DNA from: Prunus persica
Taxonomy: Eukaryota; Streptophyta; Magnoliopsida; Rosales; Rosaceae
Length of the DNA stretch: 64,000 nt
Reading direction: 5' to 3'
Assembly: GCF_000346465.2 (NCBI RefSeq)
Contig: NC_034011.1
Location: forward strand, 21,037,548-21,101,547
Within the stretch, counting starts at the first letter, position 1. Every line of letters begins with the position of its first letter. Below the pieces are notes generated by a model. It searched no databases. It was not told the origin of the DNA and was given only the letters and a program-made list of their open reading frames with translations. Made by a program: the position numbers and the translations under genes. Below, one piece after another: positions 39,042 through 50,753 of this stretch.

Positions 39042-39808
39042 TTAACATTTGACCTCACAATTGTTTCTAAAGCTGAGGATTGAAGATATCTTGGGTTTGG
39101 GTTCAAGAACAGAAATCTCATTAATAACATCAGCTTTGGCTGTTTCAAACTGCTCATCCTCTGCAGAAAAAATTATAGTTTGATGTTGAAGTAAGAGTTC
39201 AAAGGATAAAGATGGAGTGACAGAAGATTTGAAGCGAAAAATGGTTCCTACCTTTCTCAATGGTGAAGTCATCAAAGAAACGGAGAAGCTTGGTCCTATT
39301 TGTGATAAGCACATTAACAATCTCAGGAGGCTTATTTTGGTTTGCAACAAATAGCTGTCAAAAGAACAAAAAACAAAAGAAGTTAATAACACTTTTAATA
39401 GATAATGCCTCAACTTGTTGTAATGCTGAAAAGGGTTAGAACTTGATATTGATCTGCACAAACCTTGAACACATGAAAGGTCTCTAACTTGATTGTCTTC
39501 TTTGGATCCTGCAAACATGTGATGCACAAACAAAAAAGCCATAGTTGAGTCAAATAAGTGACTTAACAAAAAGCTAATGGCAGGCATGAACATGATGTGA
39601 GAGAGAGTTTATACCCTAAGAAGGTTCATCAGGATTCTCATGTTATCCAGAGAGCAGACATATTGAACCATCACAGCAGAGTTGGAGCGATCAAGCAACA
39701 CATCTCCTAACAGCTGAAACAATTATGACATGTATGTCAATTATTATGAACACAGAACATGGTTCTCATGATGAACATAAACATGGTTCATGCAAGAGTC
39801 TCAGCACC

Positions 39809-39841
<33 letters not shown>

Positions 39842-41641
39842 TAAATTGTAATACCTTGATGGCCTGGCGTTTGGTGATATAATTTGAAGACTCAAGCAAC
39901 TGAGAATTGTACTCTTGGAAAAACTGGAGCCAGTAAACAGAGGGAAAAAAGTATTCAGATATTGACAATGATATCATTCTCTATTGGAACTTATGAAATG
40001 TAGAAAAACTAAAAACAAAGTAACTAGATTGAAAATTTCAATCATCAAATTCTCAGATTCCCCGACTGCCCAAATTTCTAAAAACATCTTCTTACACAAT
40101 ATCATCAGTCTGTAGTATTATGATACAAGATAAAAGCCACCAAAACAACTAGAAGATTTCATGTGGATTATGAAAACTTACCCACTCATAATTTTTAGAA
40201 AGAAATTGAGCAACAGTTGATTTGTGCCTTGTCATGAGCTCCTGTTCAAGTATGGCAATGAGTCAGTTGATTTGTGGATTGTGAAGCATAATAGTGACTG
40301 TTTCTTAAATTTTGATAAGCTGTTCAAACTTTACCAACCTTGAAAGTAGCTGCAGCATCTGATGCTATGTCGAAATTTGGAGTTTGTATATAATCAAAAA
40401 ACTTCTTCATGTGGTCTGATTCCAAGACATACCTGTGAAATCATCCCGTTGAAAATTAAACATTGTTTGATAACCAAACTCACTTTGCACCATTAATTTA
40501 TCAGGAGATGTACAAATTAGATAAAGGGTTACCTTGCAACATTCTGGTGACGAATGCATTCCCTTGAAATTGCACCATATGACAGAGCAACATCACCGCT
40601 GTCTTCATAGCTAAACCAAACCAAACCGAACTATTCATTAACATTTTGTTGAATTCAGTACTGCACATTTTCTAACTTCAATATTGATAATTTCTTACCC
40701 CTTTATCAGAATGTCCATAAGATCTATATTCTTTTCCAAGTACTCTAAAGCAAGCAATTGGGACTGAACTCGTTGCCTTAGCAAATTTGCAATGACATGA
40801 GTGGTGTTTTTACGAGCCTGCAGCATTTGCATACACAGTAACATAAATGTCAAATCTCTAAACCATGCAATTGGGTTACACAAACTGATTTAGGAAAACA
40901 GCTACATATAGTAGCTAAGCTAATATGCATATGCTTACCCCCAAGTTGAGCTTTGGAAGGCAAACAATGAGAAGCCTGAATGTGTCCCCTCTGAAAAACT
41001 CCTGAGTAAGTTGTGCACAAGAGTCTTTATTTGGCTCTGATTCCTCATCACCATATAAAACTGTTCTTATCTCCAAGATTGCTTTGCTCAGTTCATCCAT
41101 CTATATAACAAATTTCAAAATAAATGCCATCAAAATCCTAGTCCATATAAACATACAAACTAAACAATTTCATTAATCTCAAAATCTCACTCACTCTAAA
41201 TTTCTACACACAAGCTAACCTCCACAACCCCAAATTGAAAAATTTCATGACATGAAATATCCTTTTTTTTTTCCTTTAAAAAAAAAAAAAGACATGTAAT
41301 ATCAAATAGATTACATAACATGACAACGGGTCTAGCCCAGTGAAAAAGAGCCTTGACTTGCAGTGGTCTCAGTTTCGAATCCCATGACCCCATGTTCGTG
41401 TGTGTGAGATTCCCATCCTCTTGTAGTTTAGAGGATCGCTTGTGAAAACAATAGTACAATAGGAAATTAGCAATGTGAAAACTGATCAAAACAAAAACCA
41501 GACCTTTTCTTTGCGCTTTTGCTCGCGCGCATCCATGTTCCGATCAAGAAACATGAGAAGCTCATGCGTGTGCTTTACAAGCTCCAATGGGCTTCGCGCC
41601 TTTGGCTTGAAAAGACCCTTCATTGTCAACTTTTTCGCCAT
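39042..41641 (-). CDS. MO25-like protein (calcium-binding protein 39 family)
   Basis: Eleven exons on the minus strand (41641-41504, 41100-40939, 40817-40699, 40610-40533, 40432-40339, 40241-40182, 39923-39855, 39713-39615, 39508-39464, 39354-39252, 39160-39042) join in phase to 361 residues. The N-terminus [20 protein letters not shown] and blocks such as [51 protein letters not shown] and [20 protein letters not shown] are typical of MO25. The protein is an alpha-helical-repeat scaffold that binds STE20/GCK-type kinases and their pseudokinase partners; plant members are thought to act in cell division and polarity. The length is slightly above the usual 335-345 because of a longer C-terminus ([15 protein letters not shown]). 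A SINE-like sequence sits in intron 1. Confidence 0.93.
39809..39837. repeat. Poly(A) run in an intron of the MO25 gene
   Basis: About 29 consecutive A on the plus strand (T on the sense strand) lie between exons 7 and 8. This could reflect an old retroposon tail or slippage. Confidence 0.8.
41329..41450 (+). mobile_element. tRNA-derived SINE in intron 1 of the MO25 gene (antisense to it)
   Basis: Box A (tctagcccagtg) near 41330 and box B (gtttcgaatccc) near 41370 are about 30 bp apart, followed by a gtgtgtgtgag body like that of the SINE at 11631. No target duplication was found. Confidence 0.6.
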
Positions 41642-43031
41642 CAGACCACACACTTCATCAACCTCCTCGTACGTTTCCTACTTTGTATTTGGGAATCACA
41701 ACTTGAGAATGTTCAGCGTTTTAAGAGGAAGACATTGAGATTGGAAACTTGGAATCTAACAATCCATGACAGTTTTTCGGGACGACAAAAAGTTGTTAGA
41801 ATCTACAAATATAGCATCTGTTGCAAAAGGGTATTTCCACCTTTATAGCACTTGTACTCCACCTGCGAATCAAGTTGTGACACGTGGAATGTAAAAAGAG
41901 CGTGGGGCCCAATCCGCTTTGATGGATATTGGGCTAGCAATGAGGATGAGGGGCTCAGATGCTTTGGAAGGCTAGATGTAAATTGGATTTACAACTACTG
42001 CAAGCAGAAAATAGTAATACAAAGCTGAGACAGAGTTCAATTACACAAAGGATAAGAACAATGGCGAGGAGGATGCCAAAAATAGAAAAAAAAAAATAAA
42101 AATTCTTGTAACGGAGATAACGAACTGAGAGTTTCTCTCCAAAAATAAGGGAGCATTTGTATTTGTTTTCTTTTTGTTGTTGTATTGGTTATTGGTATTT
42201 TTAGCTTAAAATTATAAGTTACGTAACAAGAAAGTAGGATTATTAATTTATGTGTTGTTTTAAGATTAGTGTTAAACCTTTTGAATTTAGAGTTTATATT
42301 GAAAAAACAATTAAGCCATGGTCTAAAACAACGAAACTTTTTATAATTAGTGTCATTTTTTTTAATTGAACTCGATGTTGCCCTTTCTCAATATCACTTA
42401 TAAAATAGAAAAAACTTATTCTTATTTAGATACGTAAATTGTCTCGAACATTTCATTTGTTTTTATAAACATTTGATTGCTAATTACAAATTGAGATTTG
42501 TAAAAAAAAAAAAAAAGATTTAACTCCAAGTTTACAAGTTATAGGCTAAACTATAAGGATATAAAGCTTTCTCACACACACATTATCAAGTTGTAATTGG
42601 GAGTTGGAATCTGAATGCTACGTGGGTCCTTTTAAATTTTTTTGAAATAAATAGTATAGCCGCGCGGCTATACTATTTTAATATTATATTTAAACAATAC
42701 AACCGCGCGGGTATACTATTTATGAAAAAAATAATAAATAAAAGGGACCCGCCTATCGCCTACAAGCTTTGCCTTTTTCCACCCCGTTGGCAATTTGGCC
42801 CCAATTTTATTAATTTTTATTTTCGGTGAGAGTTGGCTCCAATTAGAAGTGTCTCAGTGCCTCACCCTTCAAGAAGGCGTCCGAGAAAAACGCAATTAGC
42901 CAAACCTCCACCACATACAAAGTCACAAACGCCACTGTCACGCTCAAACTCTCCCCGTAGCTCACAACCCTTTGAAGTATACATCTTCATACTCACTTTC
43001 AAAGAAGATCCAGATGTTAATTCTTCAGAGA
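41642..43031. other. Divergent intergenic region between MO25 and threonyl-tRNA synthetase genes
   Basis: It must hold both promoters. It also holds the palindromic inverted repeat listed separately at 42622-42752. Otherwise it is AT-rich and unremarkable. Confidence 0.6.
42622..42752. repeat. 130-bp inverted repeat with a perfect 30-bp GC-cored palindrome
   Basis: The outer arms are gggtccttttaaattttt and its inverted partner aaataaaagggaccc. Inside, 42649-42678 is a perfect palindrome (aaatagtatagccgc and its complement), followed by a second, imperfect one (about 42691-42722) with the same ccgcgcgg core. It could be a very small MITE. Confidence 0.8.
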
Positions 43032-46000
43032 ATGGCCACTTCTTCTTCTTTCATTTCAACCCCTCTCCTAAAGGCTTCTTCTTCTTTTCCCACCCATTTC
43101 CTTTCCCCTCTTAAACACTGCGTTTCAGCACCCAGCACAGAGTTCAGGGCTCTTGCTCTTTACAGGAACAGAAATGGAGTCTCCACGTCTTCGGCGGCTG
43201 TGGCTACGGAGACTCAGGTTTCGACCCAAGACGACAAATTGAAAGAGACCCAGAAGGAGAAATCTGATAAGCTGGAGAAAGTCGTGCTTCCAACCAACGA
43301 GTCCTCTGAGAGCCTTCTCAGAATTCGCCACACGGTTTTGTACTTTGCTTTTGAATTTTTTCTTCTTCTTTTCTTTTGATGGGCCATTCTATTTCATATA
43401 TTTTTTAATTGGGTTTTTGGTGGTTTATGCTGTTCTTTTGGTTGCTCTATTGGTTTTAGTTGTTTGGTTATTATGCTAATGTGAGTGTCATATTGAACTA
43501 GAGGTACATTCAGGTTGAAATTTCTGAACTTTTAGGTGCTCGGGAAGTAATGCTTTTTAAAGTTGTATGCTTTTGTACACCCACTTCCAAATTCCAATTC
43601 TGTGTTATTAATTGTCACCTAGAATAGTTCTATCCATTTTGTTATAGAAAAATGAGGAAGTGAGAAAGAGGGACCAAAAAAACCATAACTTTTGGGTAAT
43701 TTGATTGTTTAGGACTGAAAAATATGGGTCTACAAAGTAGATAAGCTGGGGAAATTTTTTTTTTTTTTTTCTGGAGTTGGGAATTTGAGAAGATACTTGG
43801 GTTTTATGTCTTATGTATAGTGTTAACTATATTTCTTTCCATGAATGTCCTGAGAATTTGGTATCAAGGGTGCCTTTTCCGTTGTTATGAGGATGAAATG
43901 CTTATATCTGCATCACTGCAGTGTGCACACGTGATGGCCATGGCTGTTCAAAAGCTCTTCCCAGATGCAAAAGTGACAATTGGTCCGTGGATAGAAAATG
44001 GGTTTTACTATGATTTTGATATGGAGCCTTTGACAGACAAAGAGTTGAAGAGAATCAAGAAGGAGATGGTAAGCGGAATTTATGTATCAGTTATTATATT
44101 TTTACCAAACTTTTGGAACCATGAAAGCATTGCAAACTATTCATTAGCCTTTTTACGTCGTTTGTAGGATCGCATCATTGGTAAAAATTTACCACTTATA
44201 AGAGAAGAAATTTCAAGAGATGAAGCTCAGAGAAGAATAACTGCTCTCAATGAACCATACAAATTGGAAATTTTGGATAGCATTAAGGAAGATCCCATTA
44301 CCATATATCATATTGGTAAGGGTTTCACCATTTTAAGCCTCAATGTAGAATCAAAGGTGATGATTTCATATGCGGAACTGTTCATAAATGATTTACTAAA
44401 TAAAGAAAACAAATTAATCAGCTATTTCTTTTGACCTACACAGTGGTATGTACAGTGGTATGTTTTGAGAGTCAGAAGATAGAAATTTATAGGAAGACAA
44501 ATTGGTGAAAGAGAAAAAGAGAGGACAGGGGTGTGCTCAGGGAAAAAGATGTTGTTGGTGCAAGTGTTCTCATTAAAATTAGTTACTGATATGAGGATCT
44601 TATCCAAGGAATTTGTTGCTCGGGCTAATTAAACTATGCATATGTTTATACATTCGCATGCACTCGGATTTGATTTTGTTTTGAACTAGCATCTAGTTAA
44701 ATTAGAATGTCTTTTATGTCATAATCCCTTATGTTATACTAAATCCTTCATAGGTAATGAATGGTGGGACCTATGTGCGGGACCTCATGTTGAATATACT
44801 GGAAAAATTAACAGAAAAGCTGTTGAACTTGAGTCTATTGCTGGTGCTTACTGGAGAGGGGATGAAAAGAAACCCATGCTGCAGAGGATCTATGGAACTG
44901 CATGGGAGAGTGAAGATCAATTGAAGGCATACCTTCATTTCAAAGAGGAAGCTAAACGTCGAGATCACAGGCGCCTTGGTCAAGTACTTGACCTGTTTTC
45001 TATACAGGTACTCAAATTGAATTGCACTGAATCTCTTTATGCTGTTTATATAGGTTTAACAGCAGTGTGATTAATTGTAATCATCTGGTATGAGGATTCT
45101 TGCATTGAACATTTTAGTTGGTGAATTTTTACAGAATGATGCTGGTGGGGGTTTAGTGTTCTGGCATCCAAAGGGTGCTATTGTGAGGCATGTAATAGAA
45201 GATTTGTGGAAAAAGATCCACATAGAACGTGGTTATGATCTGCTGTATACTCCACATGTTGCAAAGGCAGATCTTTGGCGGATAAGTGGTCATCTGGATT
45301 TCTACAAAGAGAATATGTATGATCAGATGAATATTGAGGATGAACTTTATCAACTTCGACCGATGAACTGCCCCTATCACATCTTGATTTACAAGAGGAG
45401 GCCTCACTCTTATCATGATTTTCCTATTCGAGTTGCTGAGTTGGGAACAGTATATAGATATGAGTTATCTGGAAGCTTACATGGCCTTTTTCGTGTAAGA
45501 GGCTTTACTCAGGTATGCTGTTAGTTTCTCCCCTCCCTCTCTTGGCCTGTGCTATGAAGTGTATTTTGTTTAACCTCAGGACCATTTTGCAGGATGATGC
45601 ACACATCTTTTGTCTAGAAGATCAGATTAAAGATGAAATCAGGGGTGTCCTAGATCTTACCGAAGAACTTTTACTGCAATTTGGCTTCAGCAAATATGAA
45701 GTCAATCTCTCTACGAGGCCAGAGAAATCTGTTGGAGATGATGATATATGGGTGAAAGCAACATCTGCCCTCAGAGATGCTTTGGATGATAAGGGTTGGA
45801 GCTATCAAATTGATGATGGTGGTGGTGCCTTTTATGGTCCCAAGATTGATCTTAAGATTGAAGATGCTCTTGGAAGGAAGTGGCAGTGCTCAACTATACA
45901 GGCAAGTCCTCAACTTGTGACAGGCCGAATTTTAACGTGTGCGTTTTTTTTTTTTTTAAATTGGCAGTCTCTCCATCTCTGTGTCTCACTTTGTAAAATG

Positions 46001-46099
46001 TTCATTGGAGATTCTAAGCATTTTTTTTTGAATTGATCATACTTCATGGATATGTTTAATTGACTAAAACCACTTTATTATTTTCTTTTTAAATTGTCT

Positions 46100-46132
<33 letters not shown>

Positions 46133-47013
46133 GTGCAGGTTGATTTTAACCTACCACAGCGTTTTGACATAACATATGTTGACTCAAACTCGGAAAAGAA
46201 GCGGCCTATAATGATTCATAGAGCTGTTCTTGGGTCCTTGGAGCGTTTCTTTGGAGTCCTTATAGAGCATTATGCTGGGGATTTTCCATTATGGCTTTCG
46301 CCAGTACAAGCTCATGTTTTACCAGTTACTGACACTCAGGTACGCAAAGTAGGTTGCACATTTAATGTTTCAAAAAACTCAACCCTCAACACCTACATAC
46401 TCTTTGGTTTCCCCATGAAATTTGAATGGCTGAACTTACATAGGATCAGTATACTTAATTCATTTATCTCACGAGTGATTGGCCATACCATGAATTACAA
46501 ACTTGTAATTCATTCAAAATATATTGTTTACGAGGGTATACACTCCAACACTGCGAAGTGATGGATCGATTTAAAATGACGTGCAAAGGGGCCATTCAAA
46601 TTTATTTACACAAGCAAACCAACGTTAAAGTCAATGTTCCTTGTGTTCCTAACTTCTATCATCTAGGAACTGAGACAGTCATTTTATTTTATTTTTTGTT
46701 GCTATGAGATGATTATCTTTGCATTGAAGCAAAAGTTTAAATTTCTGTACAGCTTGATTACTGCAAAGAGGTAACCAACAAACTGAAAGCAAATGGTATT
46801 CGCGGTGAACTTTGCCACGGTGAACGCCTACCAAAACTGATTAGAAATTCAGAGATGCTGAAAATCCCATTGATGGCTGTTGTCGGTGCCAAAGAAGTTG
46901 AAACTGGCTCTGTTACAGTAAGATCCAGGTTTGGTGGGGATCTTGGCACTATGGCAATTGATGATTTTGTCAGTACAATCAAGTCGGCCATTGAAAGCAG
47001 AGCGTCAATTTGA
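43032..47013 (+). CDS. Threonyl-tRNA synthetase, chloroplast/mitochondrial
   Basis: Exons 43032-43334, 43922-44068, 44168-44315, 44754-45007, 45135-45512, 45593-45901, 46139-46339 and 46753-47013 join to 666 residues. A Ser-rich transit-like N-terminus ([18 protein letters not shown]...) leads straight into the editing domain (HTCAH at 100-104, CAGPH at 207-211). There is no TGS domain, as in the plant organellar enzyme. The class II core follows: motif 1 [20 protein letters not shown], the zinc/active-site segment LRPMNCPYH, motif 2 [20 protein letters not shown], motif 3 [20 protein letters not shown], then the anticodon-binding domain. It charges tRNA-Thr in both organelles. Intron 6 uses a GC donor (cag|gcaagt). 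An upstream in-frame ATG at 42972 is possible but gives a less transit-like start. It resembles At2g04842 (from memory). Confidence 0.94.
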
Positions 47014-48055
47014 AGTGCTTGCAGTTGCTGAAGGGTGGTCATCCTATTGATTTTGAAAGGTGTCTAGTCACATGAAAAGGCAAAAACGAAGCAGAGTTGA
47101 TAACTAAGAGCAATTTTGTTGCATTTGTCCTGTACCATAGTAGCATTGTACCCATTTATCGTTTAGTCAGTGCCGAGATGGATTCATCATATTGAAAGAT
47201 TCATTTGCAGTAAGAGCTTGAAGTTGGCAACGATGCAGAAAGGTAATCAAAGCTTGAATCTTGTCAAAGAGCTCATGCTTCCCAAATTCATTACAGGTTG
47301 CACTTATATTTGTATATATTCACAGACCAAGGGGCAATAATGTCAGCCAGACGTCGATTAAAAGTTTACCTGGTTTGCGTTTGGAACTGGATGGCCTGAT
47401 GAAACATTGTTTTTTTTTTTTCTTCTCTCTCTTTTCATACTTTTATACCTATCGACGTTGATGTTTTCTTGCTATACTTTGAAAAAAATTAACAGTCGAT
47501 AATGACTTTTTAGTGGAAGGGTGATAAAAGATTGATTGTGCATACAAGGGGTTTGTGTGGCTCAATTTCAAACCTTTCATTTATTTGATCGAGTGGTCCT
47601 AACATTATTTATTAATGTCCAAGCCACAGAGCTTTCCAAGATAACCATTCAAAATATCCAATTTGCGTGGTGATATGAGACTTTCTAATGTGCATTAAAT
47701 GTAATAGAGCAATGAATTAATAAGCTTTACCCTTTAAGCTCTTCCACACACGTAAGTTCTCAGAAAAAGCTAGACATGCATATTTGTACATGTGAGAGGT
47801 TAGAGGTGCAAAAGCCTGGTTAGCAGGTAAATTAAGAAACTATAGCACCTAAAGTTGGAGGATACTTTGAGGAGTTAAAGAAATCATCACCAAAAAAATG
47901 AGGACCTCATAGATTTAGTCCACATAAAATTAGGTTCAAGATTTTGTGGTTTTCAGCTTCCTTAACCACACTATATAACGAAACCCTTCATTGAAAAAGT
48001 ACTCGAGGTTATTAGAATTTAGAAGCTCAAACTTGTTATACAAAAGAAGCCTCAC
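47014..48055 (+). promoter_or_regulatory. ThrRS 3' region and PG1 promoter; TATA box at 47971-47978
   Basis: The ThrRS 3' UTR occupies the left part. ctatataa at 47971-47978 lies 78-85 bp upstream of the PG1 ATG and is a good TATA box. No other feature is seen. Confidence 0.6.
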
Positions 48056-49501
48056 ATGGGTTCAAAATTTATTCTTGGAACTACATTCTTTTTGTTCTTG
48101 ATATCATTTTCCATAAAAGCCAGAGCTGCAGATTTTGATATCAACAAGTATGGAGCCAAGGCTGACGGCAAGACAGATGATAGCCGGGTAAAACTTTTGT
48201 GCACATTATACAAATGTGATATTTCTCTTCCTAGATATTTAGTACGTTGTAAATGTTGTCAAACTATGAATGCGGGCGTATATCTTAACATCTTAGTAAC
48301 CTTTTGAGTATGCTATTGATTTTAGGCTATTAATAGTGCTTGGAAAGAAGCATGCGCATCCACAACTCCGAGCACGGTTGTGATAGCAAAAGGAAACTAC
48401 TTGGCTGGTCCAGTGAAGTTTCAAGGGCCCTGCAAAGCACCGGTTAGCATTCGGGTTGAAGGAACCCTGCAGGCTCCGGCAGAGCCAGAAAAGCTCAAGT
48501 CACAAGATGGTTGGGTTGTTTTCCGAAATATTGATGGGTTAACAGTCTCAGGAGGTGGCACTTTTGATGGCCAAGGATCAATAGCTTGGTCCAAAAATGA
48601 TTGTGCCAAAACTGGAAAATGCAACTCACTCCCTATAGTAAGTTTTTGAAATTTGAAGTCCACGTTTTTTGGATCAATTTCTTGTGAGCTAGAAACAGAG
48701 GCTAACAAATAGAATTTGCTCAATTGGGTTCCTTGAACGCAGAACATAAGATTCACAGGGCTTACCAATTCACACATTCAAAACATAACATCTTTGAACA
48801 GCAAGCTGTTCCACATAAACGTCTTGAACTGCAAAAACGTGACACTTCAACATGTGATCATCACCGCCCCTGGTGAAAGCCTAAACACAGATGGAATCCA
48901 CATTGGCCGGTCATCGAACATCAACATCACCGGCGCAGAGATCAAAACCGGCGATGATTGCGTCTCTCTTGGCGATGGAAGCCAGCAAATAAACATTGAA
49001 AAGGTGAAGTGCGGGCCGGGCCACGGTATCAGCATTGGGAGCCTAGGCAGGTACCATGATGAACAACCTGTCACAGGAGTCACAGTGAGAAACTGCACCA
49101 TATCAAACACTTCAAATGGCGTGAGGGTCAAGACATGGCCAGCTTCTCCAAACGGTGTGGCCTCAGATTTGCACTTTGAGGACATAATTATGGAAAATGT
49201 GAAGACCTCCCCTGTTCTTATAGACCAAGAATACTGTCCAAATGGCCAATGCCAAGCAAAAATCCCGTCGAAAGTTAAGATCAGCAATGTGAGCTTCAAG
49301 AACATTAGGGGCACTTCTGCTGATCCTGTTGTTGTGAAGCTTGCTTGTAGCAAAGGCATTCCTTGCCAGAATGTGCAAATTAGTGACATCCATTTGACAT
49401 ACAATGGGAAAAATGGTGCTGCCACATCTGTATGTACTAACGTCAAGCCCACTATGACTGGCCAAATTTTTCCACCTGCTTGTGCAAAGACTGCAGCTTA
49501 A
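48056..49501 (+). CDS. Exopolygalacturonase, GH28 family (PG1)
   Basis: Exons 48056-48187, 48326-48637 and 48743-49501 give 400 residues. A signal peptide (GTTFFLFLISFSIKARA) is followed by FDINKYGAKADGKTDDSRA, the usual mature start. All GH28 catalytic signatures are present: NTDGIHIG with D198, GDDC with D219 and D220, GPGHG with H242, and VRVKTW with R276 and K278. Cysteines near the C-terminus (VCTNVKP, PPACAK) match pollen-type exopolygalacturonases (clade of pollen allergens and pectinases), which trim galacturonate from pectin in the cell wall. It lacks the third intron that PG2 has at KG|VPSK. It is the likely parent type of the pseudogenes at 55.2 and 61.7 kb. Confidence 0.94.
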
Positions 49502-50019
49502 TTTGCTGCAGCTTTAAGGTGATTTAATTGCATCTTAAAGAGATGATTAAAAGAAATTAGTAGGAATTTAGATGAAACTAATCTGCAGGGCGCCCCTTCC
49601 ATGCTCAATTGGAATGGTGGGTGGTGGACTACACGCAACAGTATAGATGTTATCTTCTGTATACATGTATTATGGATTTAGATTAATGTACTATTGTTAT
49701 TCATGGGAAAGAAATAGTAGAGAGATGTAAAACTTACTCACTGTTAATCATTCTCAACATCACCATTTACTTGATCCACCAATCAAGGCTCCTTCTGTTC
49801 CATTATTCGAAATCTCAAACTTGACATAACCACAATCAACCCTCAATAGCATTCTCTCTCTCGCAATGGGTTCACCCAAAAACCAATTGGAGGAGTAGCA
49901 GAGGCCGTTGAGCCCAACACGTGCCTTGCTATATAAGACATATGACCTCTTGGCTTTAATTTGAGCAGCAGATCCTACACGTGCACGTGTAGTCATTGTG
50001 CTTTCACACGTGGGCTAAC
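49502..50019. other. PG1 3' flank; part of it repeated at 59.8-60.2 kb
   Basis: The PG1 3' UTR is followed by sequence (about 49743-49960) copied at about 59846-60170, where a short CT run (49852-49862) has become a 52-bp (TC)n microsatellite. The right end merges into the internal part of the TRIM. Confidence 0.6.
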
Positions 50020-50151
50020 CCGCTCTGATACCATGAAGGAAGTTGAGGTTCCACCTCAAAACCAATTGGCAATGGAGAGTAGCCCAACTGCTCATAAGCC
50101 CTTGGTAGGTCAACTTTCCAATATGAGACTTTTTACCTTCCCATTCTTACA
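50020..50151 (-). mobile_element. TRIM element: 118-bp LTR with intact primer-binding site
   Basis: Read on the minus strand, the LTR runs from TGTAAGAATGGG (50151) to ACTTCCTTCA (50034). The primer-binding site TGGTATCAGAGCGGG follows directly (50033-50019); the first 12 bases fit initiator tRNA-Met. The internal sequence continues toward about 49950. A second LTR is not found, so the element is truncated. It is the same family as the element at 14017-14711. Confidence 0.82.
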
Positions 50152-50753
50152 GTAGGAATATAAGATGAAACATCTCCCAATTGAGTCTCAACTATTGGTA
50201 AAGCATGCCTTAGATAAGGCCCTCACTCGCTCCTTATAAACCCAGGCTAGGTTCCTTAACTTTTCAATGTGAATATAAAACGAATATCCAATAGTTATTT
50301 CTCTTGTCACGACTGCTTCGTTACAAATTATGGTCAAGAATTTATTAGTTTGATTAGTTTGTTCGGAAACAATTTTTGGTTTATGAAAAATCAATTTTGT
50401 GTGAGTATTTTTTTGTTAATCTTCGCACCAAATTGGATTAGAACAGGTTTAGTACTTTTGGTTTATAAGTCATCCATGTCATAAATCTTTTCTTTCTAAT
50501 CTGACATAGTCTTGGAAGAAAAAATCTTTTGCCCAAATTGGAAACTGAGCGAAGAGCCATTGTAGGTAATTCATGTTCTAAAGCTGAGCAGCTTAATTAA
50601 TTACTAATTATAGGATGGTTGACCTACATTCAACTTCTTAATTGGCCAAATAAATATTAACGGTGTTGAGCTTTCCGATGGGAGTATAAATTGGGCTGAA
50701 AGCAATGGAGTTTCATCATACTCCAAACAAAAAGGAAATAACAAAGTCTCAAG
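50152..50753 (+). promoter_or_regulatory. PG2 upstream region; TATA box at 50685-50691
   Basis: tataaat at 50685-50691 lies about 65 bp before the PG2 ATG. The block 50196-50627 is duplicated at 62198-62635 inside the chimeric pseudogene. Confidence 0.65.

Noticed and set aside
48847..49452. 201-codon antisense frame in PG1 exon 3
   Set aside because: It is antisense to the conserved GH28 catalytic core; its apparent conservation in paralogues follows from the sense protein.
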